In this document: positions 9,645 through 17,238 of the stretch, piece by piece
How positions within the stretch are numbered: position 1 is the stretch's first letter
How the letters are laid out: every line of letters starts with the position of its first letter
From: DALYLB01 sp046154695
GTDB lineage: Bacteria; Acidobacteriota; Blastocatellia; RBC074
DNA: 21,361 bases
Reading direction: 5' to 3'
Assembly: GCA_046154695.1 (NCBI GenBank)
Contig: JBJXFI010000116.1
Span: forward strand, 1-21,361
Notes under the pieces: generated by a model
Seen by the model: the letters and a program-made list of their open reading frames with translations, nothing else
Database searches by the model: none
Told to the model about the DNA's origin: nothing
Translations under genes and position numbers: made by a program

Positions 9645-10202
9645 ATGGTCAAAGACATCACCAAGGACACAAAAACGAGAATGGACAAGGTCGTCGAGGA
9701 CTTCAAGCACAAGCTGACGACGGTTCGCACGGGCCGCGCTTCGACGAATCTCCTCGACAATATCAGCGTGGATTATTACGGGAGCATGATGCCGCTCAAC
9801 CAGGTCGCCACGATCCATGCGCCGGAGGCGTCGATGCTCACCGTCCAGCCCTTCGACCCCACGCTGATCAACGATATCGAGAGGGCGCTGCGCTCCTCCG
9901 AGCTCAACGTCAACCCGTCCAATGACGGCAAGCTCATCCGCATTCCCATTCCCCCGCTGACCGAGGAGCGCCGCAAGCAGATGGTCAAGATCGTCCACGA
10001 GATGGCCGAGGATCACAAGACCGCGGTGCGCAACATCCGGCGGGATGGAAACGACAAGCTCAAAAAGGCGCTCAAGGAGAAGACCATCTCCGAGGACGAG
10101 GAACGCGGCGGGCTCGACGAGGTCCAGAAACTCACCGATCAGGTGGTCGCCAAACTCAGCGAGTTGAGCAAGCACAAGGAAGACGAGATCATGAAGGTGT
10201 GA
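9645..10202 (+). CDS. frr: Ribosome recycling factor
   Basis: RRF splits post-termination ribosomes together with EF-G. The 185-residue length is exactly that expected. The N-terminal helix (RMDKVVEDFKHKLTTVRTGR), the domain II segment (YYGSMMPLNQVATIHAPEA), the IRIPIPPLTEERRKQMVKI stretch and the Lys-rich C-terminal helices are all present. ATG at 9645 has GGAG at 9635-9638, six nucleotides upstream; the longer frame from 9456 overlaps pyrH and is not used. It is the last gene of the translation cluster, 58 nt after pyrH and followed by a terminator. Confidence 0.97.
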   Translation: MVKDITKDTKTRMDKVVEDFKHKLTTVRTGRASTNLLDNISVDYYGSMMPLNQVATIHAPEASMLTVQPFDPTLINDIERALRSSELNVNPSNDGKLIRIPIPPLTEERRKQMVKIVHEMAEDHKTAVRNIRRDGNDKLKKALKEKTISEDEERGGLDEVQKLTDQVVAKLSELSKHKEDEIMKV

Positions 10203-10232
10203 CGGTTCATGCCGCCCCTTCTCCCCGCCGAT

Positions 10233-10270
10233 AAAGGCTCGCGCGCGAGGGTCCCGCGCGGGCCTTTCGT
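10233..10270 (+). terminator. Terminator after frr
   Basis: AAAGGCTCGCGCG at 10233-10245 pairs with CGCGCGGGCCTTT at 10255-10267 (13 bp including one G-U pair) around a 9-nt loop, followed by CGTTT. The A-rich 5' flank, GC stem and T-rich 3' side fit an intrinsic terminator for the rplM-frr unit, although the U-tract is short. Confidence 0.7.
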
Positions 10271-10608
10271 TTGCCCTCAGAGGGGAGCTTCGTAGAGAGT
10301 GAAAAACAGTCGTTATTCCCCTCAGTACTCTGGAAATTAAGTTTGGAAAATTAGCCGTCCCTCCGCGTCCAATCACTTGTGAATGAAACAAAATGCGCCG
10401 TGAAGCCCGCCTGCGCGACTCACATCGTGGCATGCGAAGATTCTCAACAGGCGTCATCAGCGGGGATCGCCGTGGAATGAGGAGGGTTGCGGACCAATCT
10501 CCGTCCATCTGGATGGAATGAGGATTGCGTTCTCCCACCGATAGAGGATCATTCAATCCTCAATTTTTCCCCAACGATTGAATGAATTAGGATCGAGGCT
10601 CGCTGTCA
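10271..10608. other. Intergenic region upstream of the exported-protein cluster
   Basis: No gene was recognised. The stretch is less GC-rich than its surroundings. It contains a 9-bp inverted repeat, TGAGGATTG (10519-10527) and CAATCCTCA (10554-10562). The segment from 10553 to 10608 resembles the leader of the second paralogue at 12583-12632: both contain TCAATCCTCAA, a T/C tract, an AT-rich stretch and then CGCTGTCAC. This is likely the promoter/leader of the first paralogue, now separated from its gene by the MITE. No convincing -35/-10 pair was found. Confidence 0.45.
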
Positions 10609-10613
10609 CTCAG

Positions 10614-10862
10614 AGGGTGTTTTGAAATTAGGATTCGTAGAGCCTGCGAAGCAGGCGACAGCATAAAGCCTGGGGCGTAACCCCCAGGACCGCATCGAAA
10701 ATGCTCACCGCCCGTGAAGCGGGCGGCAGAGCATCCGCTGTCGCCCGTTTCACTGGCTTGAAAACCATTTTTCCGCACCTGGGGTTTCGGCTTCGCCTTC
10801 ATCCCAGGCTTTATGCTGCCACCCACTTCGCGGGTTGAGGCAAAAGAATCTCAAAACACCCT
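10614..10862. mobile_element. MITE-like foldback element with target-site duplication
   Basis: A 249-bp non-coding element bounded by perfect 12-bp terminal inverted repeats: AGGGTGTTTTGA at 10614-10625 and TCAAAACACCCT at 10851-10862. It is flanked by the direct repeat CTCAG at 10609-10613 and 10863-10867, as expected for a 5-bp target-site duplication. Inside, CAGCATAAAGCCTGGG at 10659-10674 is inverted perfectly at 10803-10818, so the arms fold back over about 60 bp. Small GAA-loop hairpins precede this box in each arm (GCCTGC-GAA-GCAGGC at 10642-10656; ACCCACTTCGCGGGT at 10821-10835), and a related hairpin is in the centre (CCGCCCG/CGGGCGG at 10708-10726). No transposase is present, so it would be a non-autonomous element mobilised in trans. 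The parent IS family was not identified. Confidence 0.85.
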
Positions 10863-10969
10863 CTCAGAAAAAGGCGTCGAGGCGGGCGCGGCCCTGCCTT
10901 GAGGAGCGTTCAGAAAACGAATGGCGGAGTAACTCCAATCACAAATGTTAAGAGGAAACGACACAGCAT

Positions 10970-12280
10970 ATGCGAAACAGACTTCTTAAGATTTTCATCC
11001 TGGCGATTTTTTGCGGGGTGGGGGCGATATATTGGTTGAACGGGGCGCCGGCGGCGGCGTTCACGAACGGGCCGATCGCCGGACGAACGGGCGCGCCGGG
11101 CGAGGCGAACTGCACGTCGTGCCACGGGGGGACAGCGGTCAACACGGGAGGCGGATCGGTCGCGATTACGGGGCTCCCGGCGACGTATACGCCGAACCAG
11201 GAGATCACGGTCACGGTCACGGTGACGCAGGCAGGCCGGGTGAAGTTCGGCTTTCAGTTGACGGCGCTCGACGATCAGGGGCGCAGGGCGGGCGATCTGA
11301 TCGTCACGGACAGCAATCGAACGCAGGTCATCACGGGCGTGGTCGCCAACACCCTGCGCCAATATATGAATCATACGGAGGAGGGGACGGTGGCGAACCC
11401 GGCCGGCCAGCTCTCGTGGAGCTTCCGTTGGAAGGCGCCGGCCACGAGCGCGGGCAGGGTCACCTTCTACGCGGCGGGCAATGCCACCAACAACAACACA
11501 ACCTCGGGCGGCGATTTGATCTACACGACAATCGCGAGCGTCAATGCGGGGGCGGCGCTAAGCGCCTTTGCGAGCGTCTCGGCCGCGAGTTTCTCCCAGA
11601 CGGCAACGACGGCGGCCAACGCGATCCTGGCGGGATTCGGGACGGGATTGTCGCAGAACATCGCGATAGCGACGACCAATCCGCTGCCGACGCAGCTTGA
11701 CGGGACGGAGATCGAGATTCGGGATGCGACGAGCACGACTCGAAAGGCGGGCCTCTTCTTCGTCTCGCCGGGGCAGATAAACTATATGGTTCCGGATGGG
11801 ACGGCGAACGGGGCGGCGACGGTCACGGTCAAGCGAAGCGGAACGGCGGTCGCGGAGGGAACGATCACGGTCGATACGGTCGGCCCCGGCCTCTTCTCGG
11901 CCAATGCGAACGGGCAGGGCGTCCCGGCGGCGGTTCTCTTCCGGCGGAGAAACAACGTCGACACAAACGAAGCGGTCGCGCAGTTCAACGCCCAGACCAA
12001 TCGGTTCGAGCCGATTCCGATCGATCTGGGGCCCGCGGGGGACATCGTGGCGCTGATTGCGTTCGGCACCGGTTATCGCGGCGCGCAGCAGTCGCAGGTG
12101 ACCTGTACGATCGGCGGAACGGCGGCGCAGGTCATCTTCTCGGGCGCGCAGGGCACGCTCGCCGGGCTTGATCAGGCGAACATCCTGATCCCTCCCTCCC
12201 TGGCCGGCCGCGGTCTGGTCGATGTCGTCATGACGGTCGCCGGCAAGCCGGCCAACACCGTTCAGATCCAGATCAAGTAA
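10970..12280 (+). CDS. Exported monohaem-motif protein: choice-of-anchor V/Reeler-like domain plus TIGR03437 C-terminal domain (paralogue 1)
   Basis: A 436-residue exported protein. An N-terminal signal peptide (KIFILAIFCGVGAIYWLNG, cleavage near residue 30) is followed by GRTGAPGEANCTSCHGG, which holds one CxxCH c-type haem motif at residues 48-52 (C48, C51, H52). Residues about 53-195 form a beta-rich Reeler/choice-of-anchor-V-like domain (FGFQLTALDDQGRRAGDL, QYMNHT, VTFYAAGNATNNN). Residues about 200-436 match the Solibacter-type TIGR03437 domain (GLFFVSPGQINYMVP, GPGLFSANANGQGVPAAVL, GLDQANILIPPSLAGRG). Haem attachment is inferred from the motif only; the cysteines might instead be disulphide-bonded. 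AGAGGAAA about 12 nt upstream is the ribosome site. The gene is a close paralogue of the next one, and a MITE lies 107 bp upstream of its start. Its role is unknown; cell-surface or secreted redox or binding functions are possible. Confidence 0.85.
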   Translation: MRNRLLKIFILAIFCGVGAIYWLNGAPAAAFTNGPIAGRTGAPGEANCTSCHGGTAVNTGGGSVAITGLPATYTPNQEITVTVTVTQAGRVKFGFQLTALDDQGRRAGDLIVTDSNRTQVITGVVANTLRQYMNHTEEGTVANPAGQLSWSFRWKAPATSAGRVTFYAAGNATNNNTTSGGDLIYTTIASVNAGAALSAFASVSAASFSQTATTAANAILAGFGTGLSQNIAIATTNPLPTQLDGTEIEIRDATSTTRKAGLFFVSPGQINYMVPDGTANGAATVTVKRSGTAVAEGTITVDTVGPGLFSANANGQGVPAAVLFRRRNNVDTNEAVAQFNAQTNRFEPIPIDLGPAGDIVALIAFGTGYRGAQQSQVTCTIGGTAAQVIFSGAQGTLAGLDQANILIPPSLAGRGLVDVVMTVAGKPANTVQIQIK

Positions 12281-12295
12281 CGAGACCGAAGCACG

Positions 12296-12373
12296 GGCCC
12301 GAAAAGTAAAGAACCGAACAGGCGGAACCGCACAACGCGGGTTTCCGTCTGTTCGGCTCTTTCTTTTCGGGCC
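12296..12373 (+). terminator. Long-stem terminator after paralogue 1
   Basis: GGCCCGAAAAG at 12296-12306 pairs with CTTTTCGGGCC at 12363-12373, and inside it CCGAACAG pairs with CTGTTCGG. Together they make a long imperfect hairpin of more than 25 bp, followed by TTCTTTC. The inner U-rich stretch CTCTTTCTTTT also fits termination. A second small hairpin (TTCGCTC/GAGCGAA) follows immediately. Confidence 0.75.
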
Positions 12374-12651
12374 TTCTTTCGCTCGCTTGTCAGGGAGCGA
12401 AGTGAATCGAAACGTGCCAATCAGAACCGAAATACGACTCCATCGGATTCACATAAAGCGACGGACCAGGAGCCTTCAGCACCGATCTGGAAGGAACGAT
12501 GCAGCGTCATAAAGACTTCCGCGATCGGTGCGAGTTGCCGGTACTTGGAACGTCGATTGCATTAAATCAACATCGAGGGGGGTCAATCCTCAACTTTTTC
12601 CCAAACCAATATAGAATCCGGACCGCTGTCACCAGAACAGGAGGAATCGAG
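12374..12651. promoter_or_regulatory. Leader/promoter region of paralogue 2
   Basis: This region is non-coding in the preferred reading. The part from 12583 (TCAATCCTCAAC, then TTTTTCCC, AATATAGAAT and CGCTGTCACC) parallels 10553-10608 upstream of paralogue 1. That similarity suggests duplicated control sequence rather than N-terminal coding sequence. TATAGA at 12610-12615 could serve as a -10 box, but no -35 consensus is at the right distance. An ATG at 12499 with its own AAGGA is in frame with the gene and could extend it by 51 residues, but this would bury the signal peptide and is disfavoured. Confidence 0.45.
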
Positions 12652-14049
12652 ATGTGCGCCAAGACGCATCGCGAGGGCGCTCTGGAACTGAAACCGACAG
12701 GAATGGGCGAGCACCGAGACAGCAGGAGACGAAATCGAGTTCCCAGGATGTTGAAGCTGGCCGTCGTTTGCGCGGGGATTGCGATTTGCGGCCTGAACGG
12801 CATGCCTGCCCGGGCCTATGTGTCGGGGCCGGACCCCGGGAAGACAGGGGCGCCCGGCGAGTCGGACTGCACGGAATGTCATTTCGGCTTCCCGGTCAAT
12901 AGCGGGAGCGGGACGCTGTCGATCAATGGAGTTCCGGCGACGTACAGCCCGAATCAGGAGATCCCCGTAACTGTCGCGCTCAGTCAATCCGGGCGCACCC
13001 GATTCGGGTTTCAACTTACGGCAATCGATGAGCAGGGGCGAAGGGCCGGCTCGCTGGTCATTATCGACAGCGCGCGAACGCAGCTCGGCCAGCTCGTCGT
13101 CAATAATGAGCAGCGGCAATATATCAACCACACCTTCGTGGGAACCGCCCCCAACGGCGTCGGCGTCAATGAGATCTCATGGGCCTTCATATGGAAGGCG
13201 CCCGCGCAAAGCGCCGGGAAGGTGACATTCCACGCAGCGGGCAACGCGTCGAATAACAACAATGAGCAGACCGGCGATCTCATTTACACAAAGAACGTGA
13301 GCGTCAATCCCGCCGTCGTGCTCTCGAGCTTTGCCAGCGTCTCGGCGGCCAGTTTTTCTCTGACCCTGCCGGCCGCGGCGGAGGCCATCATGGCGGGGTT
13401 TGGGACGGGGTTATCGCAGGCCGTTGTGCAGGCGCAATCCAATCCATTGCCGACGCAGCTTGAAGGAACCGATGTCATGGTGAAGGATGGCGCCAACACC
13501 GAACGCGCGGCGGGCCTCTTCTTCGTTTCTCCCGGGCAGATCAATTATCAGGTGCCGGCGGGAACCGCGAACGGCGCGGGAACCGTCACGGTGAGGCGCA
13601 ACGGAATCCCCGTCTCGCAGGGAGCCATCGCCATCGACACCGTAGGCCCCGGGCTCTTCACCGCCAATGCAAATGGTCAGGGCGTCCCCGCGGCCGTCCT
13701 CCTTCGCCGCAGAGCGGGCGGCCCGGACAGTTTTGAGCCGGTGTCGCAATTCAATTCGACGACGCAACAGTTCGAGGCCGTTTCGATCGACCTCGGGCCG
13801 GACACAGATCAGGTTTTCCTGCTGCTTTTCGGCACCGGGTTCCGCAATCGCAGTTCCCTTGCCGCCACGGCCTGCAGCATCGGAGGAATCCCCGTTGAAG
13901 TCCTCTTCGCCGGCGCGCAAAACGAACTGGCAGGCCTGGATCAGGCAAATATCCGAATCCCACGCAATCTCCTCGGCCGCGGGGCCGTCGAGATTGTGTA
14001 TACTGTCGACAACAAGAGCGCCAACAGAGTCACAATCAGGATCAATTAA
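12652..14049 (+). CDS. Exported monohaem-motif protein: choice-of-anchor V/Reeler-like domain plus TIGR03437 C-terminal domain (paralogue 2)
   Basis: A 465-residue paralogue of the preceding gene with the same architecture. The start ATG at 12652 is set by a perfect AGGAGG at 12639-12644, seven nucleotides upstream. A basic N-region leads into a signal peptide (MLKLAVVCAGIAICGLNG, cleavage near ARA at residue 55). Next comes GKTGAPGESDCTECHFGF, with CxxCH at residues 73-77. The beta-rich domain follows (FGFQLTAIDEQGRRAGSL, QYINHT, VTFHAAGNASNNN), then the TIGR03437 domain (GLFFVSPGQINYQVP, GPGLFTANANGQGVPAAVL, GLDQANIRIPRNLLGRG). Conservation of CxxCH, of the QY-N-HT histidine and of the GNA-NNN motif between the two copies suggests they matter. 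The N-terminal basic extension of about 30 residues is longer than in paralogue 1. Function is unknown; it is probably surface-associated or periplasmic. Confidence 0.85.
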   Translation: MCAKTHREGALELKPTGMGEHRDSRRRNRVPRMLKLAVVCAGIAICGLNGMPARAYVSGPDPGKTGAPGESDCTECHFGFPVNSGSGTLSINGVPATYSPNQEIPVTVALSQSGRTRFGFQLTAIDEQGRRAGSLVIIDSARTQLGQLVVNNEQRQYINHTFVGTAPNGVGVNEISWAFIWKAPAQSAGKVTFHAAGNASNNNNEQTGDLIYTKNVSVNPAVVLSSFASVSAASFSLTLPAAAEAIMAGFGTGLSQAVVQAQSNPLPTQLEGTDVMVKDGANTERAAGLFFVSPGQINYQVPAGTANGAGTVTVRRNGIPVSQGAIAIDTVGPGLFTANANGQGVPAAVLLRRRAGGPDSFEPVSQFNSTTQQFEAVSIDLGPDTDQVFLLLFGTGFRNRSSLAATACSIGGIPVEVLFAGAQNELAGLDQANIRIPRNLLGRGAVEIVYTVDNKSANRVTIRIN

Positions 14050-14232
14050 CGTCACACGAGGGAAATCCGCGCCCGGCCATCGGCATGTTTGGTTGTCCGG
14101 CGATTCTCGACCGGAGACTGTCGCTGGCCCGATCGACATCAAAACACGAGGCGCCGGCGCGGGGGGAGGGGCCGACCATTCACCAACAAACAACACACGA
14201 GCTATTCGCTCGAATTCTGAAAGGACGGAACG

Positions 14233-16125
14233 ATGAGAAGCAGAGCAGGAAGCGTAATTTCACTTTTGGCGTCCCTGATGCTGGGCGCATCGGGGCTGGT
14301 CTTGATGGCGGTCGAAGCGCGCGCCGAGATCTTCACGGTAACGGTCATGATGAGCCCGGCGAATGAGGTTCCGCCGATCACGGGGCTTGCAGCGACGGCG
14401 GGGATGGAGGTCACTCTCAACATCACGCGAGACGGGACCGGAGCCATTACCGGCGGCACGGCGCGTTTTCTCGGCAGCGTCGCCTTCCCGGGGAGCATCA
14501 CGATCACCGGCCTTCACATTCACGAGGGCGTGACGGGAGCAAACGGGGGGGTGCGCATCGACTCCGGACTGAGCGCGGCCAATCCACTCATCCTCGCCAC
14601 CGGAGCGGGGCTGATCGATCGAACCTCCGCCAATATCACGGATGCGGCCCTCCTGACCCGTCTGCTGACGACGCCCACCGGTTTTTATGTCAATCTGCAC
14701 ACATCGGTCAATCCGGCCGGCGCGGTTCGCGCCCAGATCATCAAGCTGACAGAGACGATTGCCGTGACGGTTCCGATCAGCCCCGCCAATGAAGTTCCCC
14801 CGATCGCGGGGCTGAACGCCACCGGAACGGCGACGATCACGATCAATCCGGTCCGTACCCCGGCCACAGGCGTGATCGTCGGCGGGATCGTCACGTTCAC
14901 GCTGATCTATGATTTCGGCGGCGATGTGACTGTCACGGGGCTGCATATCCACGAGGCCGCCGCCGGCGTCAATGGCGGAGTCGTGATCAACACGGGCCTC
15001 AGCGGCGCCAACACGCTCCGGCTGACCACGGGGAAAGGCTCGCTCAGCATCCCCGTCCCCCTTCGCACCACCACCGAAGTCGAGACGATGAAGCGATTGC
15101 TGCTGAATCCCCCCAATTTCTATGTCAACATTCACACGACGGTGAACGCGGGCGGCGCAATGCGCGGCCAGTTGGTGGCCATGGCCGCTCCGCCGGTCAT
15201 TCAGCAGGCATCCACCTATTTCCTCCCGACGGCAAATACGAACGCCTCCGTCAGCCTGTTGATCACCGGCATCGACCTGCTCAGCTCAGTGCTGATCAAC
15301 GGGCTGCCGGCGACGGCCGTGCCGGATCTGGCGACGGGCATTATCACGCTCACGGTTCCCTCCTCGCTCCTGGCCGGCAACGGCACGCTCATGGTGCAGG
15401 CCCGCAACGGCAACGGGCTCCTTTCCACGCCGATCGTCCTCGTTGTCGCCGGCGCGACCAACAGCACGGCGGTGACCACGACCGACGCGGCCCGGTTCGG
15501 TCCGCTGGTGGCTCCCGATTCAATCGCGACCGGTTTTGGAACGAACTTCTCCACGGCGACGCTTCCCGCGGCCAGTTTCCCGCCGCCCGTGCTGCTCGAT
15601 GGAACAAGCGTTTACGTCAACGGCATTCCGGCGGGCATCTTTTTCATCAGCCCGCAGCAGCTCAACTATCAGATTCCGCCGAGTGTGCCCCAGGGCCCCG
15701 CGTCCATCGTGGTCGTCAATAGAAATGGGGACGTTTCTCGCGGAACCGTCAACGTCGCGCCGACCATTCCCGCCATCTTCACTTCAAAGGGGGACGGCAC
15801 CGGCGCGCCGGGGGGCGTGGCTTCCGCCAACGGCGCGAGCTTCAATCTGCTCGTCGGAAACCCCGACGGCACCGCGGTCTCGCTCGACGCCGGCAATTTC
15901 GTCGCGCTCTTCGGAACGGGATTCCGCTTCGCCTCCGCCGCGACGGCAATGACGCTCGGCGGCACGGCCCTCACGCCCCTCTATATCGGACCGCAGGGCA
16001 CGCTTTCCGGCCTCGATCAGATCAACCTCCAGATTCCCGCTTCGCTCGCCGGCAGGGGGGAGATGGACCTGATCATCACCGTGGATGGAAAGCCGAGCAA
16101 TACGGTCAAAATGAGAGTCAGATAA
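14233..16125 (+). CDS. Exported two-CHRD-domain protein with TIGR03437 C-terminal domain
   Basis: A 630-residue exported protein. A signal peptide occupies residues 1-31 (ending VEARA). Two tandem CHRD (chordin-like) domains follow. The first covers about 32-172 (SPANEVPPITG, GLHIHEG, FYVNLHTSVNPAGAVRAQI). The second covers about 175-318 (SPANEVPPIAG, GLHIHEAAAGVNGG, FYVNIHTTVNAGGAMRGQL). Residues about 320-408 look like an IPT/TIG-type immunoglobulin-like fold (SVLINGLPATAVPD, NGTLMVQARNGNG). The TIGR03437 domain closes the protein at about 418-630 (GIFFISPQQLNYQIPPSVPQ, GLDQINLQIPASLAGRGEMD). AAGGA at 14221-14225 lies seven nucleotides before ATG. CHRD domains occur in extracellular proteins; the paired HxH and N-H residues might bind metal, but this is inference. 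The protein lacks the CxxCH module, yet shares its C-terminal domain with the two upstream genes, so all three may use the same surface context. Confidence 0.87.
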   Translation: MRSRAGSVISLLASLMLGASGLVLMAVEARAEIFTVTVMMSPANEVPPITGLAATAGMEVTLNITRDGTGAITGGTARFLGSVAFPGSITITGLHIHEGVTGANGGVRIDSGLSAANPLILATGAGLIDRTSANITDAALLTRLLTTPTGFYVNLHTSVNPAGAVRAQIIKLTETIAVTVPISPANEVPPIAGLNATGTATITINPVRTPATGVIVGGIVTFTLIYDFGGDVTVTGLHIHEAAAGVNGGVVINTGLSGANTLRLTTGKGSLSIPVPLRTTTEVETMKRLLLNPPNFYVNIHTTVNAGGAMRGQLVAMAAPPVIQQASTYFLPTANTNASVSLLITGIDLLSSVLINGLPATAVPDLATGIITLTVPSSLLAGNGTLMVQARNGNGLLSTPIVLVVAGATNSTAVTTTDAARFGPLVAPDSIATGFGTNFSTATLPAASFPPPVLLDGTSVYVNGIPAGIFFISPQQLNYQIPPSVPQGPASIVVVNRNGDVSRGTVNVAPTIPAIFTSKGDGTGAPGGVASANGASFNLLVGNPDGTAVSLDAGNFVALFGTGFRFASAATAMTLGGTALTPLYIGPQGTLSGLDQINLQIPASLAGRGEMDLIITVDGKPSNTVKMRVR

Positions 16126-16147
16126 CTCCGCCGGGCACCAGGCGCGG

Positions 16148-16194
16148 AAAAGAAACGGGGGGCGGGTTTCAGGCCCGCCCCCCGTTTCTTTTTT
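16148..16194. terminator. Bidirectional intrinsic terminator between convergent genes
   Basis: A 19-bp perfect stem with a 7-nt loop: its 5' arm is at 16148-16166 (A4-G-A3-C-G6-C-G3) and its 3' arm at 16174-16192. On the plus strand it runs into a tract of T residues through 16196; on the minus strand the complementary A-run gives TTTCTTTT. It would end transcription of both the CHRD gene and the minus-strand isomerase-like gene. Confidence 0.93.
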
Positions 16195-16210
16195 TTCTCC
16201 TTTTCGCCGG

Positions 16211-17140
16211 CTACTTCTTTTTCGCGAGGTCCTCGTGCACCCTTTCGAGGAGCTTTTTGGTCGCCTTGATGCCGTCGGCCTCGCTCATCTTGTCTCCCTC
16301 GTATTCTATGCCGACAAAGCCGCGGTAGCCCGCGTCGAGGACGATTTTCATGATCCGGTGATAGTCGGTATGAATCTCCTCGCCGACATCATTGAAATCA
16401 TGGCTTTTGGCGCTGACGGCTTTGGCGTAAGCCATTAATTCCGTGACGCCCTTGTACCGGTCGTACTCCTCGTCCCGGCTGACCCGGAAGTTGCCGAAGT
16501 CGGGGAGGGTTCCGCACATCGGGTGATTGACCAGCTTCATCACGTCGGTCAGCCACTGCCCGTTCGAGGAGAGCCCGCCGTGATTCTCGACCGCGACGGC
16601 GATCTTGTGCCGGGCCCCGAATTCGGTCAGGCGGCGCAGCCCGTCGGCGGCGAGCTTCTGCTGCTCCTCGTAACCGCCGCGGCTCTGGGCGTTGACCCGG
16701 ATAAGCTTGCATCCGAGGTGCTTTGCGGCCTCGACCCACTTGTAATGATTCTCGACGGCCTGTTTGCGCCTGGCCTCGTCCGGATCGCCGAGCGCTCCCT
16801 CGCCATCGCACATGATCAGGCGATTCTCGACGCCCAGATCCCGCGCCCGCTTGAGCATTTCATTGAGATAGGCCTTATCGCCGGCCTTGTCCTTGAAGAA
16901 CTGGTTGACATACTCGACCGCGCCGATGCCGAAGTCGAGCTTCGCCTTCCGGGCGAAATCGAGATTGTCGAGTTTTTTGGCGAATAGCGCCCTGTGCAGC
17001 GACCACTGGGCCAGCGAGATTCGAAAAAGCGGCCGAGCGGCGGCTTGCGCCGAATCACCGGCCACCGCCGCGAGCCCCGCGCCTGCCGCGGCCTGCCCGC
17101 CCAGTTTGATGAAGTCACGACGGTCAATTCTCTCAATCAT
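16211..17140 (-). CDS. Tat-exported sugar phosphate isomerase/epimerase-like TIM-barrel protein
   Basis: A 309-residue protein of the xylose-isomerase-like TIM-barrel superfamily (AP endonuclease 2 fold). An N-terminal twin-arginine signal is clear: RRDFIKLGG at residues 7-15, then an Ala-rich hydrophobic stretch ending AQAAA near residue 35. Probable metal ligands are E185 (AVENHGG), D214 (LPDFGN), H247 (KSHDF) and E279 (GIEYEG). This pattern suits a divalent-metal sugar isomerase/epimerase, but the substrate cannot be named. The start is set at ATG 17140, which places the twin-arginine motif near the N-terminus and has AGAGGA about 10 nt upstream; the ATG at 17173 would add 11 residues. It is transcribed divergently from a second Tat isomerase-like gene and convergently with the CHRD gene. 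Confidence 0.88.
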   Translation of the reverse strand: MIERIDRRDFIKLGGQAAAGAGLAAVAGDSAQAAARPLFRISLAQWSLHRALFAKKLDNLDFARKAKLDFGIGAVEYVNQFFKDKAGDKAYLNEMLKRARDLGVENRLIMCDGEGALGDPDEARRKQAVENHYKWVEAAKHLGCKLIRVNAQSRGGYEEQQKLAADGLRRLTEFGARHKIAVAVENHGGLSSNGQWLTDVMKLVNHPMCGTLPDFGNFRVSRDEEYDRYKGVTELMAYAKAVSAKSHDFNDVGEEIHTDYHRIMKIVLDAGYRGFVGIEYEGDKMSEADGIKATKKLLERVHEDLAKKK

Positions 17141-17167
17141 GGTTCGCAGTCCTCTTCTCGGAAAATC

Positions 17168-17238
17168 ATCCACGAAGCCGCACGAAGAAACACGAAGGAT
17201 TGCCGTCGCTTCGTGTTTCTTCGTGCGGCTTGGTGGAT
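17168..17238. repeat. 30-bp foldback built from CACGAAG repeats
   Basis: The arms at 17168-17197 and 17209-17238 are reverse complements at 29 of 30 positions, separated by an 11-nt loop. The left arm contains CACGAAG three times with a 10-bp period (17171, 17181, 17191). It lies in the divergent region between the two isomerase-like genes. There is no adjacent T-run suited to either gene's end, so this looks like a dispersed intergenic repeat rather than a terminator. Confidence 0.88.

Noticed and set aside
10587..10826. 79-codon minus-strand frame inside the MITE-like element
   Set aside because: Covers palindromic repeat sequence, has no ribosome site and no protein similarity that I recognise; not a transposase.
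12499..12651. Upstream ATG at 12499 with AAGGA extending paralogue 2 to 516 residues
   Set aside because: It would place the signal peptide near residue 85, and this stretch resembles the non-coding leader of paralogue 1; the AGGAGG-preceded ATG at 12652 is better.
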